Origin: Schlesneria paludicola DSM 18645
GTDB taxonomy: Bacteria; Planctomycetota; Planctomycetia; Planctomycetales; Planctomycetaceae
Length of the DNA stretch: 64,000 nt
Direction of reading: 5' to 3'
NCBI GenBank assembly: GCA_945862235.1
Contig: CAMAYU010000009.1
Span: forward strand, 1 to 64,000
Shown here: in pieces, positions 12,044-23,902 of the stretch
Layout of the letters: each line of letters begins with the position of its first letter
How positions within the stretch are numbered: position 1 is the stretch's first letter
The notes under the pieces: generated by a model
The model's database searches: none
Told to the model about the DNA's origin: nothing
The model's input: the letters and a program-made list of their open reading frames with translations, nothing else
Program-made: the position numbers and the translations under genes

Positions 12044-12121
12044 GAGTCATTAGCAGGTAGTCATTTGGTCATTAGGAAGTAGGGTTAAGTCACGTCTACC
12101 TTTCGCTAAGGACTCAGGACT

Positions 12122-12919
12122 TCATTTCACCTCATCCCTCAGCGGCTTCCCGCCTTGGTACAGCTTGAGATGTTCGGCGAAGTCTTCGTTCTGCGGGTCG
12201 AGTTCCAGTGTTTTGGTCGCCCATTTGACGGCGGCTTTGAAATCACCCGCTTCGGCGTGAGCGGCGGCCAAGGTATCGAGGAACTCTTCGTGCTTGTAGC
12301 CGGTCTGTTCACAAGCGAGCGTGGCCAGTGTGATCGCCTGCTTGCCGTCGCGGAACTTGGAGTCTGGGCAAGTCGCGCGGAACCACGCGAGATTGTTGGC
12401 CGGGAGCGCTGCTTTGGGAGCCAGCTTGGTGGCGGCCGTGAAGTCGGCGAGAGCCTTGTCGAGATCACCTTTTTCAACGTGCAACCAGCCACGCGTAGTG
12501 AAGGCCATCGCGAACTGAGGGTCCAGCTTGATCGCGGCGGTCAGGTCCGCGAGGGCTTTGTCCGCCGCTTCGTTCTGGTTGAACAAGGCTGCACGCACGA
12601 ACAACCCGTACGGATCTGGCTTGGATCGTTCGATGAGGGACTTGCTGTACGCGATCGCTTCGTCGGAAGTCAGCATCTGATTTCGCTCGACCCAGCCTCG
12701 TCCTTTCGTCGTGTGAACCTGAAGTTTGGTTCCTTCGATCTCACGCATGAAACACGGGGCGAGAATTTCGAGCGCGGTGGCGGTCGTCTTCGCGTCGATC
12801 CGCACGACGGCCTCTTTCTTAGGAAACAATATCTGATCGGTCAGATCCTCGGCCGCCGACACGGCTGACGCGAAGAACACGAACGAACCACAGAGGACGG
12901 GCAACCAAGATCGACTCAC
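12122..12919 (-). CDS. Tetratricopeptide repeat protein with signal peptide
   Basis: VSRSWLPVLCGSFVFFASAVSAAEDL (GTG start at 12919) then TPR units LADLTAAIKLDPQFAMAFTTRGWLHVEKGDLDKALADFTAATKLAPK. The longer ORF start lies in a palindromic repeat. Confidence 0.75.
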   Translation of the reverse strand: MSRSWLPVLCGSFVFFASAVSAAEDLTDQILFPKKEAVVRIDAKTTATALEILAPCFMREIEGTKLQVHTTKGRGWVERNQMLTSDEAIAYSKSLIERSKPDPYGLFVRAALFNQNEAADKALADLTAAIKLDPQFAMAFTTRGWLHVEKGDLDKALADFTAATKLAPKAALPANNLAWFRATCPDSKFRDGKQAITLATLACEQTGYKHEEFLDTLAAAHAEAGDFKAAVKWATKTLELDPQNEDFAEHLKLYQGGKPLRDEVK

Positions 12920-12951
12920 GACGAATCCTTTCAAGTGAAGTGCGAAACCAA

Positions 12952-13034
12952 TACCAACCCGAAGCGTGAGCGAGGAAGATCCAGTGTTGTTGACCGACTT
13001 CACTCGTCTCTCCTCGCTCACGCTTCGGGTTGGT
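12952..13034. repeat. 'NPKRKRG/TRSVSE' palindrome
   Basis: CCAACCCGAAGCGTGAGCGAGG ... CCTCGCTCACGCTTCGGGTTGG. Confidence 0.85.
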
Positions 13035-13455
13035 GTGCGAGGTTTGTCGTGAATCTCACTCACTGCGTCAACGACTCAAGCTGATCCGCATCCGGTGACA
13101 CAGACGACGTACCCGCGGGGCCAGCGACTTGTTGGGTCTGCGAAACCTGTAGGGTGGGACCAGCGGCGTTTCGCCGCGCCGGCTCTCCATGATTTCTCGA
13201 TGTTTCCTGAATGGTGGGCCGACGCTCGAAGCGAGCGGGGCCTACCCTACGCTGAAAAAGGCGATGGACCTGACGTGCCTGCCGAGTGTCTTTCGTTTTC
13301 AACGGTCGCTTCTACAATGAGCCGCTCGTCGCAGGAGTCAGAGGCTAGGAGTCAGGAATCAGAACGACAAACCGTAAGCGGCGTCGCCTGATACCAGACT
13401 CCCGTCCTCTGACCCCTCCCCTTTCCTTCTGTCATGCCGGGAGTCATCCGCGTCC

Positions 13456-15123
<1,668 letters not shown>

Positions 15124-15184
15124 CCCACGTCAGCCACTCGTGTGACCTGTCATCGCTTAATCTGGGGGGCTGCTTGTCGTTCGA

Positions 15185-15240
15185 GTAGCTCAGTCATGGA
15201 ATGACTGAGCTACGTAGTCCGGTCATGGAATGACCGGAAT
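15185..15240. terminator. Double hairpin between convergent genes
   Basis: GTAGCTCAGTCATGGAATGACTGAGCTAC followed by TCCGGTCATGGAATGACCGGA. Confidence 0.55.
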
Positions 15241-15303
15241 TCTGATGGGTTATCAACCCCAAAACGAAGACCAGACGAGGCACGAGCCATGCGAGGCAGA
15301 GCT

Positions 15304-17025
15304 TCATTCGACGTTCGGATTGGACAAGAAACCGAACTCGGCGATGTCGAGGGCGAGTGCGGCGCGGTAGTCGGCCTGCGACTCGAAGTAGTGGAGCAGT
15401 GCCTCGATCTCGACGACGCGAGCATCGAACGTGGCCGCTTCGCGGAGATTGAGTAGAAGCAAGTCACTGTCTCCCTTCTCAAGCTTCACCGCCTCGAACC
15501 GTTCCATCTGCTCGTTGAGCTTCACGCTCTGTTGGGCCTTGTCGATCGAGCGATAGGCGGCCTCGATCGTGACCACCGCGTTCTGCACTTCAGTAGCGAT
15601 CTTGTTCTCGGCGAACTGGCGTTTGGTGGCGATCTGGACCAGTTTCCCTTCGACCGCTGCCATCTTGCCGAGCGCCTTGCGACGTTGCAGCGGGACGGAG
15701 AAGTTCAATCCTGCTTCCGATTGAAACGGCGTCTTCGATCCCTTCTTGTCGGTCTCACCACCGACATCCTTGGCCGACCAGAGGCTCGCGTCGAGTTCCG
15801 GGAGCGTCAGGTTCTGTGCCTGCTGGAGATCGACCTGCGCCATGCGGTGCTGGAAGTCGAGTTCCACCAATTCGGGCCGTCGCGCGATGGCTTCCGCCAC
15901 GTCCAGTGGCATTTTGTCCGCCGTCACGGCCGTCGCCGGAGGGAACCCGACGGGAAGCTGGTCATCGGCCGGAACAAGGGGCTGGCCATCAGATGTTCTC
16001 AGGAAGAGCGAGAGCTTGATGGCATAGGTCTTCAGCTTTCGTTCGGCCTCGATCAGCTTGACCTGTCGCGACAGGATCAGGCGATGGTTGTCGATGAGCA
16101 GCGATTCGGGGCGCGCTCCCGCTTTGACCTGCCCCTCAATCTGATCGTCTCGTTCTTCGGCCAGTGCAAGCAGTTCGCGCGAGATACGCAGATGAAGTCC
16201 TGCCGCCACCCAGTCCCCGTAGGCGTACGAGCCAGCGCGAATGAACTCGATGAGCTGAGCCTGAATGAACGGCTCGACCGCGTTGACGCCATACGTCGAT
16301 TTCCAGAGCGTCGCCCTTCGTTCGTCGATCGTGCGGTTCTGCATGAGTGGGATGCGAATCCCGGCTCCGAACTCACCGCCGTCGTTTGTTTCGCGGTTGC
16401 CATACCACGGTTCGAAGTTGCCACGACCGAGCTTGTAGCCGCCGAAGACCTCGCCCCCCCACATCGTCGGCTGCTCGAAGCCGACTCCGTTGCGATAGGA
16501 CTGATAGTAGCCGAGCGGCGTGTTGTTGGTGTCCGCCTTGAGCTTCAAGTCCCAAGCCCCTTCGGCCGAAAGTTGCTCGCCCGCAGCGATGTTTCGTCCG
16601 TAGAAGGCAATCTGAAGCAGTGGGTAGCTGGCGTAGATCGACTGTACGACCGTGTTGAGCTGTACCGGTTCGCTGATCGTGCCAGTGGCATCCACTGCGA
16701 GTGGCTGGAATGCCGCTGAGCCTTCGTCGTTCGGAGCCAACTTGATGGGAGCCTGTGCCGCATCGCGAGCGACTTGTTCGCCAGTCGTCTCGTCGTTCGC
16801 CGAGACCGGGATGATGTCGCTGCGAGACGATTGGCGTTCGCGATTCCTCTCTGGATCAGTGAGTGATGAGGACTTGGCGGAAGGTGTGCTGGAGACAGAA
16901 TTGGCTGCCACGCGGCTGCCATCAGTCCGCCGCGCCGGATCGTCCTTGGTCAGCACTGACCGCGTCGAACGACAGCTCGTCGCGATCAGTGGAATGAGCA
17001 ACAACAGGACGATGCGGTGGTTCAT
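15304..17025 (-). CDS. TolC-like outer membrane efflux lipoprotein
   Basis: MNHRIVLLLLIPLIATSCRSTRS lipobox; repeat structure with RPELVELDFQHRMAQVDLQQAQNLTLPELDASL. Start overlaps the stop of the upstream HlyD-like gene. Confidence 0.85.
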   Translation of the reverse strand: MNHRIVLLLLIPLIATSCRSTRSVLTKDDPARRTDGSRVAANSVSSTPSAKSSSLTDPERNRERQSSRSDIIPVSANDETTGEQVARDAAQAPIKLAPNDEGSAAFQPLAVDATGTISEPVQLNTVVQSIYASYPLLQIAFYGRNIAAGEQLSAEGAWDLKLKADTNNTPLGYYQSYRNGVGFEQPTMWGGEVFGGYKLGRGNFEPWYGNRETNDGGEFGAGIRIPLMQNRTIDERRATLWKSTYGVNAVEPFIQAQLIEFIRAGSYAYGDWVAAGLHLRISRELLALAEERDDQIEGQVKAGARPESLLIDNHRLILSRQVKLIEAERKLKTYAIKLSLFLRTSDGQPLVPADDQLPVGFPPATAVTADKMPLDVAEAIARRPELVELDFQHRMAQVDLQQAQNLTLPELDASLWSAKDVGGETDKKGSKTPFQSEAGLNFSVPLQRRKALGKMAAVEGKLVQIATKRQFAENKIATEVQNAVVTIEAAYRSIDKAQQSVKLNEQMERFEAVKLEKGDSDLLLLNLREAATFDARVVEIEALLHYFESQADYRAALALDIAEFGFLSNPNVE

Positions 17026-18425
17026 CACTTCTTGCCTCGTAACAATTTCTCGCCGTCTTTCTTGGGTTCGTCCATTGCGACGACCGGCGGGAAGCCGTTC
17101 ATCTGACGCCAGATTTCCCACCCCAACGGCACTTCGTTCAGCAACACCCAGCCGTTGGCTCGCACTCCCTGGCGAAGGATCATTTCGTTTGGCCACGGGG
17201 CTTCGTCGGGGTCGGGCAGAATGAGGACACGGAATTTTCCCTGTCCGTCGTCCGTGGAATCGACGACCGACACGATCCCGCCAAACGTCCCAACTGCTGC
17301 CGAAGGCCATCCCGAGAATTGCACGGCGGGCCAGCCTTCAAACTGCAAGCGGACCTTGCGCGGTCGCCCGGCGGGATCCTTCGATGAAACCAGCGGTGCA
17401 TCGTTGCCATCGACCTTGATGGCGACCGCCCGATCCGGTGACGAAGGGACCAGCTCCAGCAACGAGCTGCCCTGCGAAACGATCTGTCCTCCCTGAGAGA
17501 CCTTCAGCTTGAAGATGTAGCCGTCTTGCGGCGCAACGACCGGCTGCTTCTGCATCGTCAGTTTGGCGTTAATGTCGGCAATTTCCTTTTCCGTGGCAGC
17601 AAAGTCCCCCTTAGACTTTTCGTAAACGGCGGTCGAACTGTCGATCTTGGCCTGTGCCTCCCGCGTCTTCGCGACAAGTTCCGCCTTCTTCCCGACCAGT
17701 TCATTCGCGGCGGCCTTCACGTAGGAACGGGCCTGTTCGACCTTGGCGTTGGCTTCGTCGGCCTGCCTCACCGCCCGTTCCCAATCAAACTGCGAACCGA
17801 CTTTCTGGTCCAACAACTCTTTCCGTCGAACGCGATCCTTCTCTGACTGCTCCGCCGCCGCGAGTGCCCCTTTCAACCCTTCCTCTTCGGCCTTGAACTT
17901 CTGTTCGGCCACCTTGATGAACTCTCCTCCGGCCAAAATGATCTGTTCCTTCACGTCCTTGAAAGCCAGAACGTTCTCGAAGTAGGCGTTGACGATCGTG
18001 CGATCCGCCTCCAACTTCCGCTGTGTCGCAGCGAGTTGCAGACCCATCTGTGTCCGGATGTCGGTGTCGATCACTTCGATGTCGAAGAGTCTTTCACCCT
18101 CTTTCACCATTGCCCCTTCAATGAGCGTTGGCTGCCAATTGACGATCCGCCCCGAGATGGGAGCGTCCACATCCTGATGCCGCTGATTCGAGTCGAATGC
18201 GACGACCTGCCCCTTGCCAGCCGCCGTCTGCTGCCACGGGGCGGCGAACATGGCGATGAGCGACAGGATCAGCACAAACAACAACACGCGAGCGATCCGA
18301 CGCGCGAGAATGGATGAGTGCGTCAAACGGAGCGCCGGAAATGTTCGCTCCAAGGCGTAACGGTCGCTGGGCGTCAGGGCCACGGCGAGTGAAGGGGGTG
18401 CTGTGGATGAGTTCGATGATGTCAT
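17025..18425 (-). CDS. HlyD-family secretion/membrane fusion protein
   Basis: N-terminal TM, coiled coil, VVAPQDGYIFKLKVSQGGQIVSQGSSLLELVPSSPDRAVAIKVDGNDAPLV. Confidence 0.87.
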   Translation of the reverse strand: MTSSNSSTAPPSLAVALTPSDRYALERTFPALRLTHSSILARRIARVLLFVLILSLIAMFAAPWQQTAAGKGQVVAFDSNQRHQDVDAPISGRIVNWQPTLIEGAMVKEGERLFDIEVIDTDIRTQMGLQLAATQRKLEADRTIVNAYFENVLAFKDVKEQIILAGGEFIKVAEQKFKAEEEGLKGALAAAEQSEKDRVRRKELLDQKVGSQFDWERAVRQADEANAKVEQARSYVKAAANELVGKKAELVAKTREAQAKIDSSTAVYEKSKGDFAATEKEIADINAKLTMQKQPVVAPQDGYIFKLKVSQGGQIVSQGSSLLELVPSSPDRAVAIKVDGNDAPLVSSKDPAGRPRKVRLQFEGWPAVQFSGWPSAAVGTFGGIVSVVDSTDDGQGKFRVLILPDPDEAPWPNEMILRQGVRANGWVLLNEVPLGWEIWRQMNGFPPVVAMDEPKKDGEKLLRGKK

Positions 18426-18474
18426 GTCTGTTCCGTTTCTGTTCCGACCAATTTGCGTGCGATCTCACGCCGTT

Positions 18475-18545
18475 CCGTAGGGTAAGCGTCTCGCTTGCCC
18501 GTCAGTGCTGTTGAAACCCGGGCAAGCGAGACGCTTACCCTACGG
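18475..18545. repeat. 'CGTAGGGTAAGCGTCTCGCTTGCCC' palindrome
   Basis: CCGTAGGGTAAGCGTCTCGCTTGCCCG ... CGGGCAAGCGAGACGCTTACCCTACGG. Confidence 0.85.
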
Positions 18546-18559
18546 TTTTCAACGGGCGA

Positions 18560-20752
18560 CTACGTGTGCGACATCAGCTTTGCCGTTCGAGGAAATCGGG
18601 TGGCCAAGTCGAGCCGTCCTGTCAGGATCAGCAACGTTCCTGTGATGGAGTGTGACTGCAAATTCGAGAGAAGTGGATCGAGCAAGTCGGTGGGAAGTCG
18701 ATCCAGCAAACCGTCAATCACGAGCAGTTTCGGTTGCCCCGCGATGGCGCGAGCGATCATCAGGCGAACCTGCTGCGAATCTGAGAGAGGTGCGCCGTCG
18801 CTGACCAACATGGTCCCCAGCCCCTGCGGCAGCGCGGCGACTTCATCGTGAAGCCTCACCGTCCGGAGGGCCTCGCGAATCACAGCTCCATCGACGTTGG
18901 CGCGGCCGAGATGAATGTTCTCTTCAATACTCCCCGCCAGAATCTCAACGTTGCGGATCAGCGCCACATGACGCCTCAACACGTCCGGCGACAGTTCGCG
19001 AACATCACATCCGCCAAGCTGCACCGTTCCGCCGTCAGGAGCTTCCAACCCGAATAACATGTCGGCCAGTAGACTCTTCCCCGAGCCGCTCACTCCCCAC
19101 ACGGCGGTATGTTGACCCGACGCGATCAGCAGCGAAGTCGGCTCGTGTTGTGACTGCAGGGAATTTGCCGATTCACCAGACGACACGCTCACCTTGCTGA
19201 AGAGCGGCGACGTTGAGTGGTCCAGTGACCAGACGAATCGCGGGGAACGAATCTCCGCCAGTGGGGCATCGGCCAGCACACGGAGTGAATTTCCCCCCTG
19301 CTCCAACGGGATATCGGACAGATGTCCGAGCTTGTCCATCGCCGCCATCAGGTCGAAGAACGCTTCAATGTGCTTGGCGAGTTTCGCGAACGAACCGACG
19401 ATCATCGTCACGATCAACTCGGCCGCGACGAGTTGCCCGAGCGTCAGTTGTTCGTGCATCACCAGATAACCTCCCAGCCCGAGCAGCGTGGTGCTGGCCA
19501 GTGCCTGAATGACGAAGAGGCTCATGATCTGTCGCAACAACACTCGGAAGTGACTGCGCCGAGCGATCAGATAATCGGCGGTGAGCCGGTCGGCGCGAGC
19601 CAGCGCGAAGTCGGCGCCGCCCGCCAATCGGAAGGCCAACGGACAGCGAACGATATCTTCCAACCAAGCCAGAATGCGGTACTTCTCGATCGACTCGCGA
19701 ATGGCCGTCCGCGTTCCACCCCGTCCCATCACGAGGACCACAAACAACAGCAGGGCCAGCAACCACAGGTTGTAGCCGAGCAAAAACGGATGGTAGAACG
19801 CGAGCAATGTCATCCCGATGACCGTCGTCAGCACGACCGCCAAACCATCGACCAACAGTCCGGCAACGGCCTTCTGGACCGTGGCGATATCCAGAAAACG
19901 GTTGATCAACTCGGGGCCGTTCGTGTGGCGAAGCGACTGAAAGTCGGCACGCGGCAATCGCAGCGACAAGTCGGCCACAGTGCGAGCAAACAACCGTTGC
20001 TGAATCAATTCCACGACGAAGACGTTCAGCGTTTGCAGTGCTCCCATGAAGCCCAAGCATCCGAGCAACAGCAGCGACAACACGATGATCGGCTGATAGA
20101 GCGTTCCGAACGTCACCGTTCTGACCAGTTGTTGACCGGCAATCGGGACGGCAGTCGCCAACAACGCGATCACCAACCCGATCACGAACAACACTCCGAT
20201 GTCGCTCATCTCGGGACGCAGCATCTGCCAGAAGCGAGCCAACGGAGTCGGATGATGCCCGTGAGCATGATCCTCGTGTTGCAGACTCCCGGATCCGACG
20301 GCGATCCAGTGAATCGACTGTTGGCGGTTCCCCTTCGCGATCAGTTTGGCCAGTCGTCGCGGCGAAGTTTTCGTTCCCGCCGAATTCGAATCACTCCACT
20401 GAGCCACCACGTTTCCATGACGGTCTTTCGTCACGAGCAGGAAGCGCCGCGAATCGCCATGCCACGTGAGCAGGCTTACGCCCGATGCGACGAGGTCGAA
20501 GGCCGAGTTCGGCGTGGCCGTGAACTCATCGAACTTCAGACTGACCGCACGACCGGCATCCAAAAACCAACGCGCCCAATTCGCCTCGACCTCCCCCGGC
20601 GTCGCGGCCACCGCTTCGTTGATCGCTCGCCGCAGTTCCGTCTGCTCCACCGAGGCTCCGGTCAGATGTGCCAGCCGTTCAAAAGTTGCCGGTATCGACT
20701 CGTGCCCCGTGGCCGTCATCATGTCCGCCATGTTGCTGTTCTTTTCTCTCAT
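18560..20752 (-). CDS. Type I secretion ABC transporter permease/ATPase with divergent ATPase motifs
   Basis: Walker A GVSGSGKS intact; signature APLSDSQQVRLMIARAI; Walker B LLVIDGLLDRLP. Confidence 0.85.
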   Translation of the reverse strand: MREKNSNMADMMTATGHESIPATFERLAHLTGASVEQTELRRAINEAVAATPGEVEANWARWFLDAGRAVSLKFDEFTATPNSAFDLVASGVSLLTWHGDSRRFLLVTKDRHGNVVAQWSDSNSAGTKTSPRRLAKLIAKGNRQQSIHWIAVGSGSLQHEDHAHGHHPTPLARFWQMLRPEMSDIGVLFVIGLVIALLATAVPIAGQQLVRTVTFGTLYQPIIVLSLLLLGCLGFMGALQTLNVFVVELIQQRLFARTVADLSLRLPRADFQSLRHTNGPELINRFLDIATVQKAVAGLLVDGLAVVLTTVIGMTLLAFYHPFLLGYNLWLLALLLFVVLVMGRGGTRTAIRESIEKYRILAWLEDIVRCPLAFRLAGGADFALARADRLTADYLIARRSHFRVLLRQIMSLFVIQALASTTLLGLGGYLVMHEQLTLGQLVAAELIVTMIVGSFAKLAKHIEAFFDLMAAMDKLGHLSDIPLEQGGNSLRVLADAPLAEIRSPRFVWSLDHSTSPLFSKVSVSSGESANSLQSQHEPTSLLIASGQHTAVWGVSGSGKSLLADMLFGLEAPDGGTVQLGGCDVRELSPDVLRRHVALIRNVEILAGSIEENIHLGRANVDGAVIREALRTVRLHDEVAALPQGLGTMLVSDGAPLSDSQQVRLMIARAIAGQPKLLVIDGLLDRLPTDLLDPLLSNLQSHSITGTLLILTGRLDLATRFPRTAKLMSHT

Positions 20753-20806
20753 AGTGTCATCGTCGGGATGTTCCCGTTGCGAGCGGACCATCGACCATCG
20801 GCGAAA

Positions 20807-21790
20807 TCAACAGACGCAGCCCGCTTCTTGCTGAGAACCGGCATCACCCTCCGTAGGAATCGGCACGGCCGAGTCTTCCTCCTTCGGAACATTTCGCAAC
20901 GAAGCCACCACGGCACACAGAATGATTCCCAAAATCACACCCAGCGAAACGGTTGTCGGCACTTTCACAAAGTCGGCTGCAAGCATTTTTGTGCCCACGA
21001 ACACGAGGATGGCAGACAGTCCGTGATGAAGATAGACAAACCGAGGAAGCAGACCCGCCAAAGCGAAATAGAGCGACCTCATTCCGAGCATTGCCAGAGC
21101 GTTCGAGGTGTAAACCAGAAACGGGTCCAGCGTGACGGCCATGATCGCGGGGATCGAGTCGATGGCGAACACGACATCGGTCAGTTCCACGAACACCAGT
21201 ACCAACAACAGCGGTGTCACAGCCCATTTTCCGTCGATTTTGGTCAGGAAATGATCGGCGTGCCCCGTCGGAGACACTCGTAAACACCGTCGTGCCGCCC
21301 GCATGATCCAATTCGATTCGGGATCGAATGGAGCGTCCTTGGAGACCAGCATCTTGATGCCGCTGAAGATCAACAACGCGCCGAACACATACAACACCGC
21401 ATGAAACTGCTTGACGAGCGCCACTCCGGCAAAAATGAAAACGCCTCGCATCACAAGCGCGCCCAAAATTCCCCAGAACAGAACCTTGTGTTGATAGGCC
21501 GCAGGGACGCGGAAGGAGCCGAAGATCAGCGCGAAGACAAACACGTTGTCGATCGAAAGCGATTTTTCGATCACATAGCCCGTCAGAAACTGGAGCGATG
21601 CCTCGGAACCGCTCGTGAGGTAGATGCCGACATTGAAGAGCATCGCCAACACGATCCACGCGGCACTCCAACTGAGAGCCTCACGCAGCCCGACGGCATG
21701 CGATTTTCGATGAAACACACCCAAATCGAGCGCCAACATCCCGAACAGCAGGAGGTGGAACAGGGCCCAAGCCCACAGTGAGGTATCCAT
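20807..21790 (-). CDS. TerC family membrane protein (Alx-like)
   Basis: EKSLSIDNVFVFALIFGSFRVPAAYQHKVLFWGILGALVMRGVFI...VVFAIDSIPAIMAVTLDPFLVYTSNALAMLGMRSLYF. Confidence 0.92.
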   Translation of the reverse strand: MDTSLWAWALFHLLLFGMLALDLGVFHRKSHAVGLREALSWSAAWIVLAMLFNVGIYLTSGSEASLQFLTGYVIEKSLSIDNVFVFALIFGSFRVPAAYQHKVLFWGILGALVMRGVFIFAGVALVKQFHAVLYVFGALLIFSGIKMLVSKDAPFDPESNWIMRAARRCLRVSPTGHADHFLTKIDGKWAVTPLLLVLVFVELTDVVFAIDSIPAIMAVTLDPFLVYTSNALAMLGMRSLYFALAGLLPRFVYLHHGLSAILVFVGTKMLAADFVKVPTTVSLGVILGIILCAVVASLRNVPKEEDSAVPIPTEGDAGSQQEAGCVC

Positions 21791-22086
21791 GAGGTTCTTT
21801 AGCGAAGTATTGAGATTGTTGAGTGAAAGATTTTGTGAGCAGCACAAGTCGAGACATTTCCGAGCTGGTCGGCGTCAGCCCTGCATTCAATGAATCAGGC
21901 GACTGACGCCATCCCGATAAGTTCGGGTCGCGCCAGCGATGAGTTTGCCGACCCTTGAACAGGACGATCGACATGGTTGTGGCGACTCCGTCCAGAGACC
22001 GAGAGGGTGTCTGGTTGCGTCTCGGACGGAGTCGCAGCACAACCGATGCCTGAGCGACAGTAGTGCCTGCCGCTCAAACGGGGGGA

Positions 22087-22779
22087 TCATTCGTCACGCG
22101 ATCCGCCCAAAAAACCAGCCTGAAACAAGTAGTAAGCCAGCACCATCAGTGTGCTGAACGCTGCCGCCACATAGGTGAGTGCCGCCGCATTTAGTACGCG
22201 GTCCACCGCGTCGCGTTCTTCGGGGGCGATGATTCCCGCTTCCAAAACCAGTCGTTTGGCTCGAGCCGAAGCGTCGAACTCGACCGGTAGCGTGACGACT
22301 TGAAACAACAGCACCATCGAAAAAACGGCGGCTCCCAACAGAACCACCCAAGGCGACAACATCAGTCCGACCGCCATGATCAGATATCCCGCCGTCGAAC
22401 CGATGTTGGCCGTGGGGACCAGCACCGAACGAATTCCCAACGGAACATATCCCGTGGCATGCTGGATGGCGTGACCGGCTTCGTGGCAGGCAACTCCGAT
22501 CGCGGCCAGTGACCGACCGTGATAGACATCGTGAGACAGCGCGAGTTGCCGCGCCGTGGGATCGTAATGGTCGGACAGATATCCATCTGTCTCAACGATC
22601 CCCACTTCGTGCAAGCCAGCATCGTCCAGCAACCGTTGAGCCGCTTCGGCTCCCGAGTGGCCGTGCGCGGCAGCGATTTGAGAACAGGCATCGAACGTCG
22701 TTCGCACGCGATAACTGGCCCACATCGACAGGATCAATCCGGGTGCGGCAAACAGCAGGTAAACGGGGTCGAAGAACAT
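22087..22779 (-). CDS. YugP-like neutral zinc metallopeptidase
   Basis: MFFDPVYLLFAAPGLILSMWAS...AIGVACHEAGHAIQHATGYVPLGIRSVLVPTANIGS; HEAGH zinc site. Confidence 0.92.
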   Translation of the reverse strand: MFFDPVYLLFAAPGLILSMWASYRVRTTFDACSQIAAAHGHSGAEAAQRLLDDAGLHEVGIVETDGYLSDHYDPTARQLALSHDVYHGRSLAAIGVACHEAGHAIQHATGYVPLGIRSVLVPTANIGSTAGYLIMAVGLMLSPWVVLLGAAVFSMVLLFQVVTLPVEFDASARAKRLVLEAGIIAPEERDAVDRVLNAAALTYVAAAFSTLMVLAYYLFQAGFLGGSRDE

Positions 22780-22867
22780 GGCAAGAGCGTTGGTTATCCT
22801 CCAAGTTTGAGTTGGTTTCACAAATGACGGCACACGCTTGTGCCGTCGCCTTCAAACACCGTCAGAA

Positions 22868-23053
22868 CTAATTTCTGGCGGCCTGCTGCGCAGACACTCT
22901 TCGGTCAAATCGGGGCAGTGAAGCGGATTCTCCGTCGGCATGACTCCTTTCGGAACCGGAGTCATGTGATGAGGACTTAGCTTGTCGAGACTGCTGGGTT
23001 AGCCAGCGAATCACTTCGTCGAGCGTTTGTGGCGGCGAATGGTTCTCGATCAT
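22868..23053 (-). CDS. Small hypothetical protein
   Basis: 61-aa ORF between HPF-like and YugP-like genes; no recognised domain. Confidence 0.35.
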   Translation of the reverse strand: MIENHSPPQTLDEVIRWLTQQSRQAKSSSHDSGSERSHADGESASLPRFDRRVSAQQAARN

Positions 23054-23081
23054 TTTCCGTATTCCTTTTCGTTGGAATCAC

Positions 23082-23426
23082 CTAGGAGAGGAAGGACTCA
23101 GCGCTAACCGGTTCACGTGCAAACTCGCGTTTGCGCTCAACGGCCCGACCCACGTTGTGGCCGATTCGCGCGGTGGCTCGATCGATCGTGACAGGCCAGT
23201 CGGTATCGACCACTTCGGCCACGACCTCACCCAATCCACGCAGTCGAACCACGATGAGGCAGTTCTTGTCGATCCCCCCTTTGGGACCGTTGTTGTCGGT
23301 CAGATAGACCGTCGTTTTCAGAATCCGCGAACCGAATCGCGACAGTGCGAAGGATAGCCTGCGATCGGCGTGTTCCTTCAGTTCTGAATCCATCTCAATT
23401 CCGGTGGCATGCAGTTCCCATAACAT
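23082..23426 (-). CDS. HPF/RaiA-family ribosome-associated protein
   Basis: MLWELHATGIEMDSELKEHADRRLSFALSRFGSRILKTTVYLTDNNGPKGGIDKNCLIVVRL...TIDRATARIGHNVGRAVERKRE. Confidence 0.75.
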   Translation of the reverse strand: MLWELHATGIEMDSELKEHADRRLSFALSRFGSRILKTTVYLTDNNGPKGGIDKNCLIVVRLRGLGEVVAEVVDTDWPVTIDRATARIGHNVGRAVERKREFAREPVSAESFLS

Positions 23427-23441
23427 GACGACTCTCCCATT

Positions 23442-23621
23442 TCAGAAACCCATTTCCGGTTGGGACCACTGTTTCCGGTCCAACCGACGAACCGGAATCG
23501 AAGCGTCCGCCTCGATACCCAACCGAACCTTGCCGCCAGCAATAGCGGTCACCTTCAACACGATCTCTCGATTCTCTCCAATCACAATCGCTTGCCCTGC
23601 TGTTCGCGTCAGAATCAACAT
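23442..23621 (-). CDS. csrA: Carbon storage regulator CsrA
   Basis: MLILTRTAGQAIVIGENREIVLKVTAIAGGKVRLGIEADASIPVRR. Confidence 0.93.
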   Translation of the reverse strand: MLILTRTAGQAIVIGENREIVLKVTAIAGGKVRLGIEADASIPVRRLDRKQWSQPEMGF

Positions 23622-23902
23622 CCGTTCGTCCTCCTTCTTCAAGCTGAGGGTTGAACGATCTTGTCCGGCTAACTCATGTCACTGCGACATCATCGACCGT
23701 TCGTGTGACGCCACATTTATACGTTTCAAATGAATGGTGGACGAATAGATTGTTTGGCTACGTTCCATCGATAAAACCGATGTCTTGATCGGGGCGCAAC
23801 GTCACTCGGAAAAGGGACGCTTTCGATCTGGCTTTGATGGACAGAGTCCATCGGTCGCAGAAGAGGCAACGTCGCTGCGTTACCCGTATCGGTGTTCTTT
23901 GT

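Noticed and set aside
19322-21283. 653-aa plus-strand ORF
   Set aside because: Runs antisense across the ABC transporter and TerC genes; His/Gln/Arg-rich shadow composition.
15304-21790. Bacteriocin/RTX export operon
   Set aside because: ABC-HlyD-TolC order fits, but no leader peptide, RTX protein or modification enzyme was found nearby, so no substrate is assigned.
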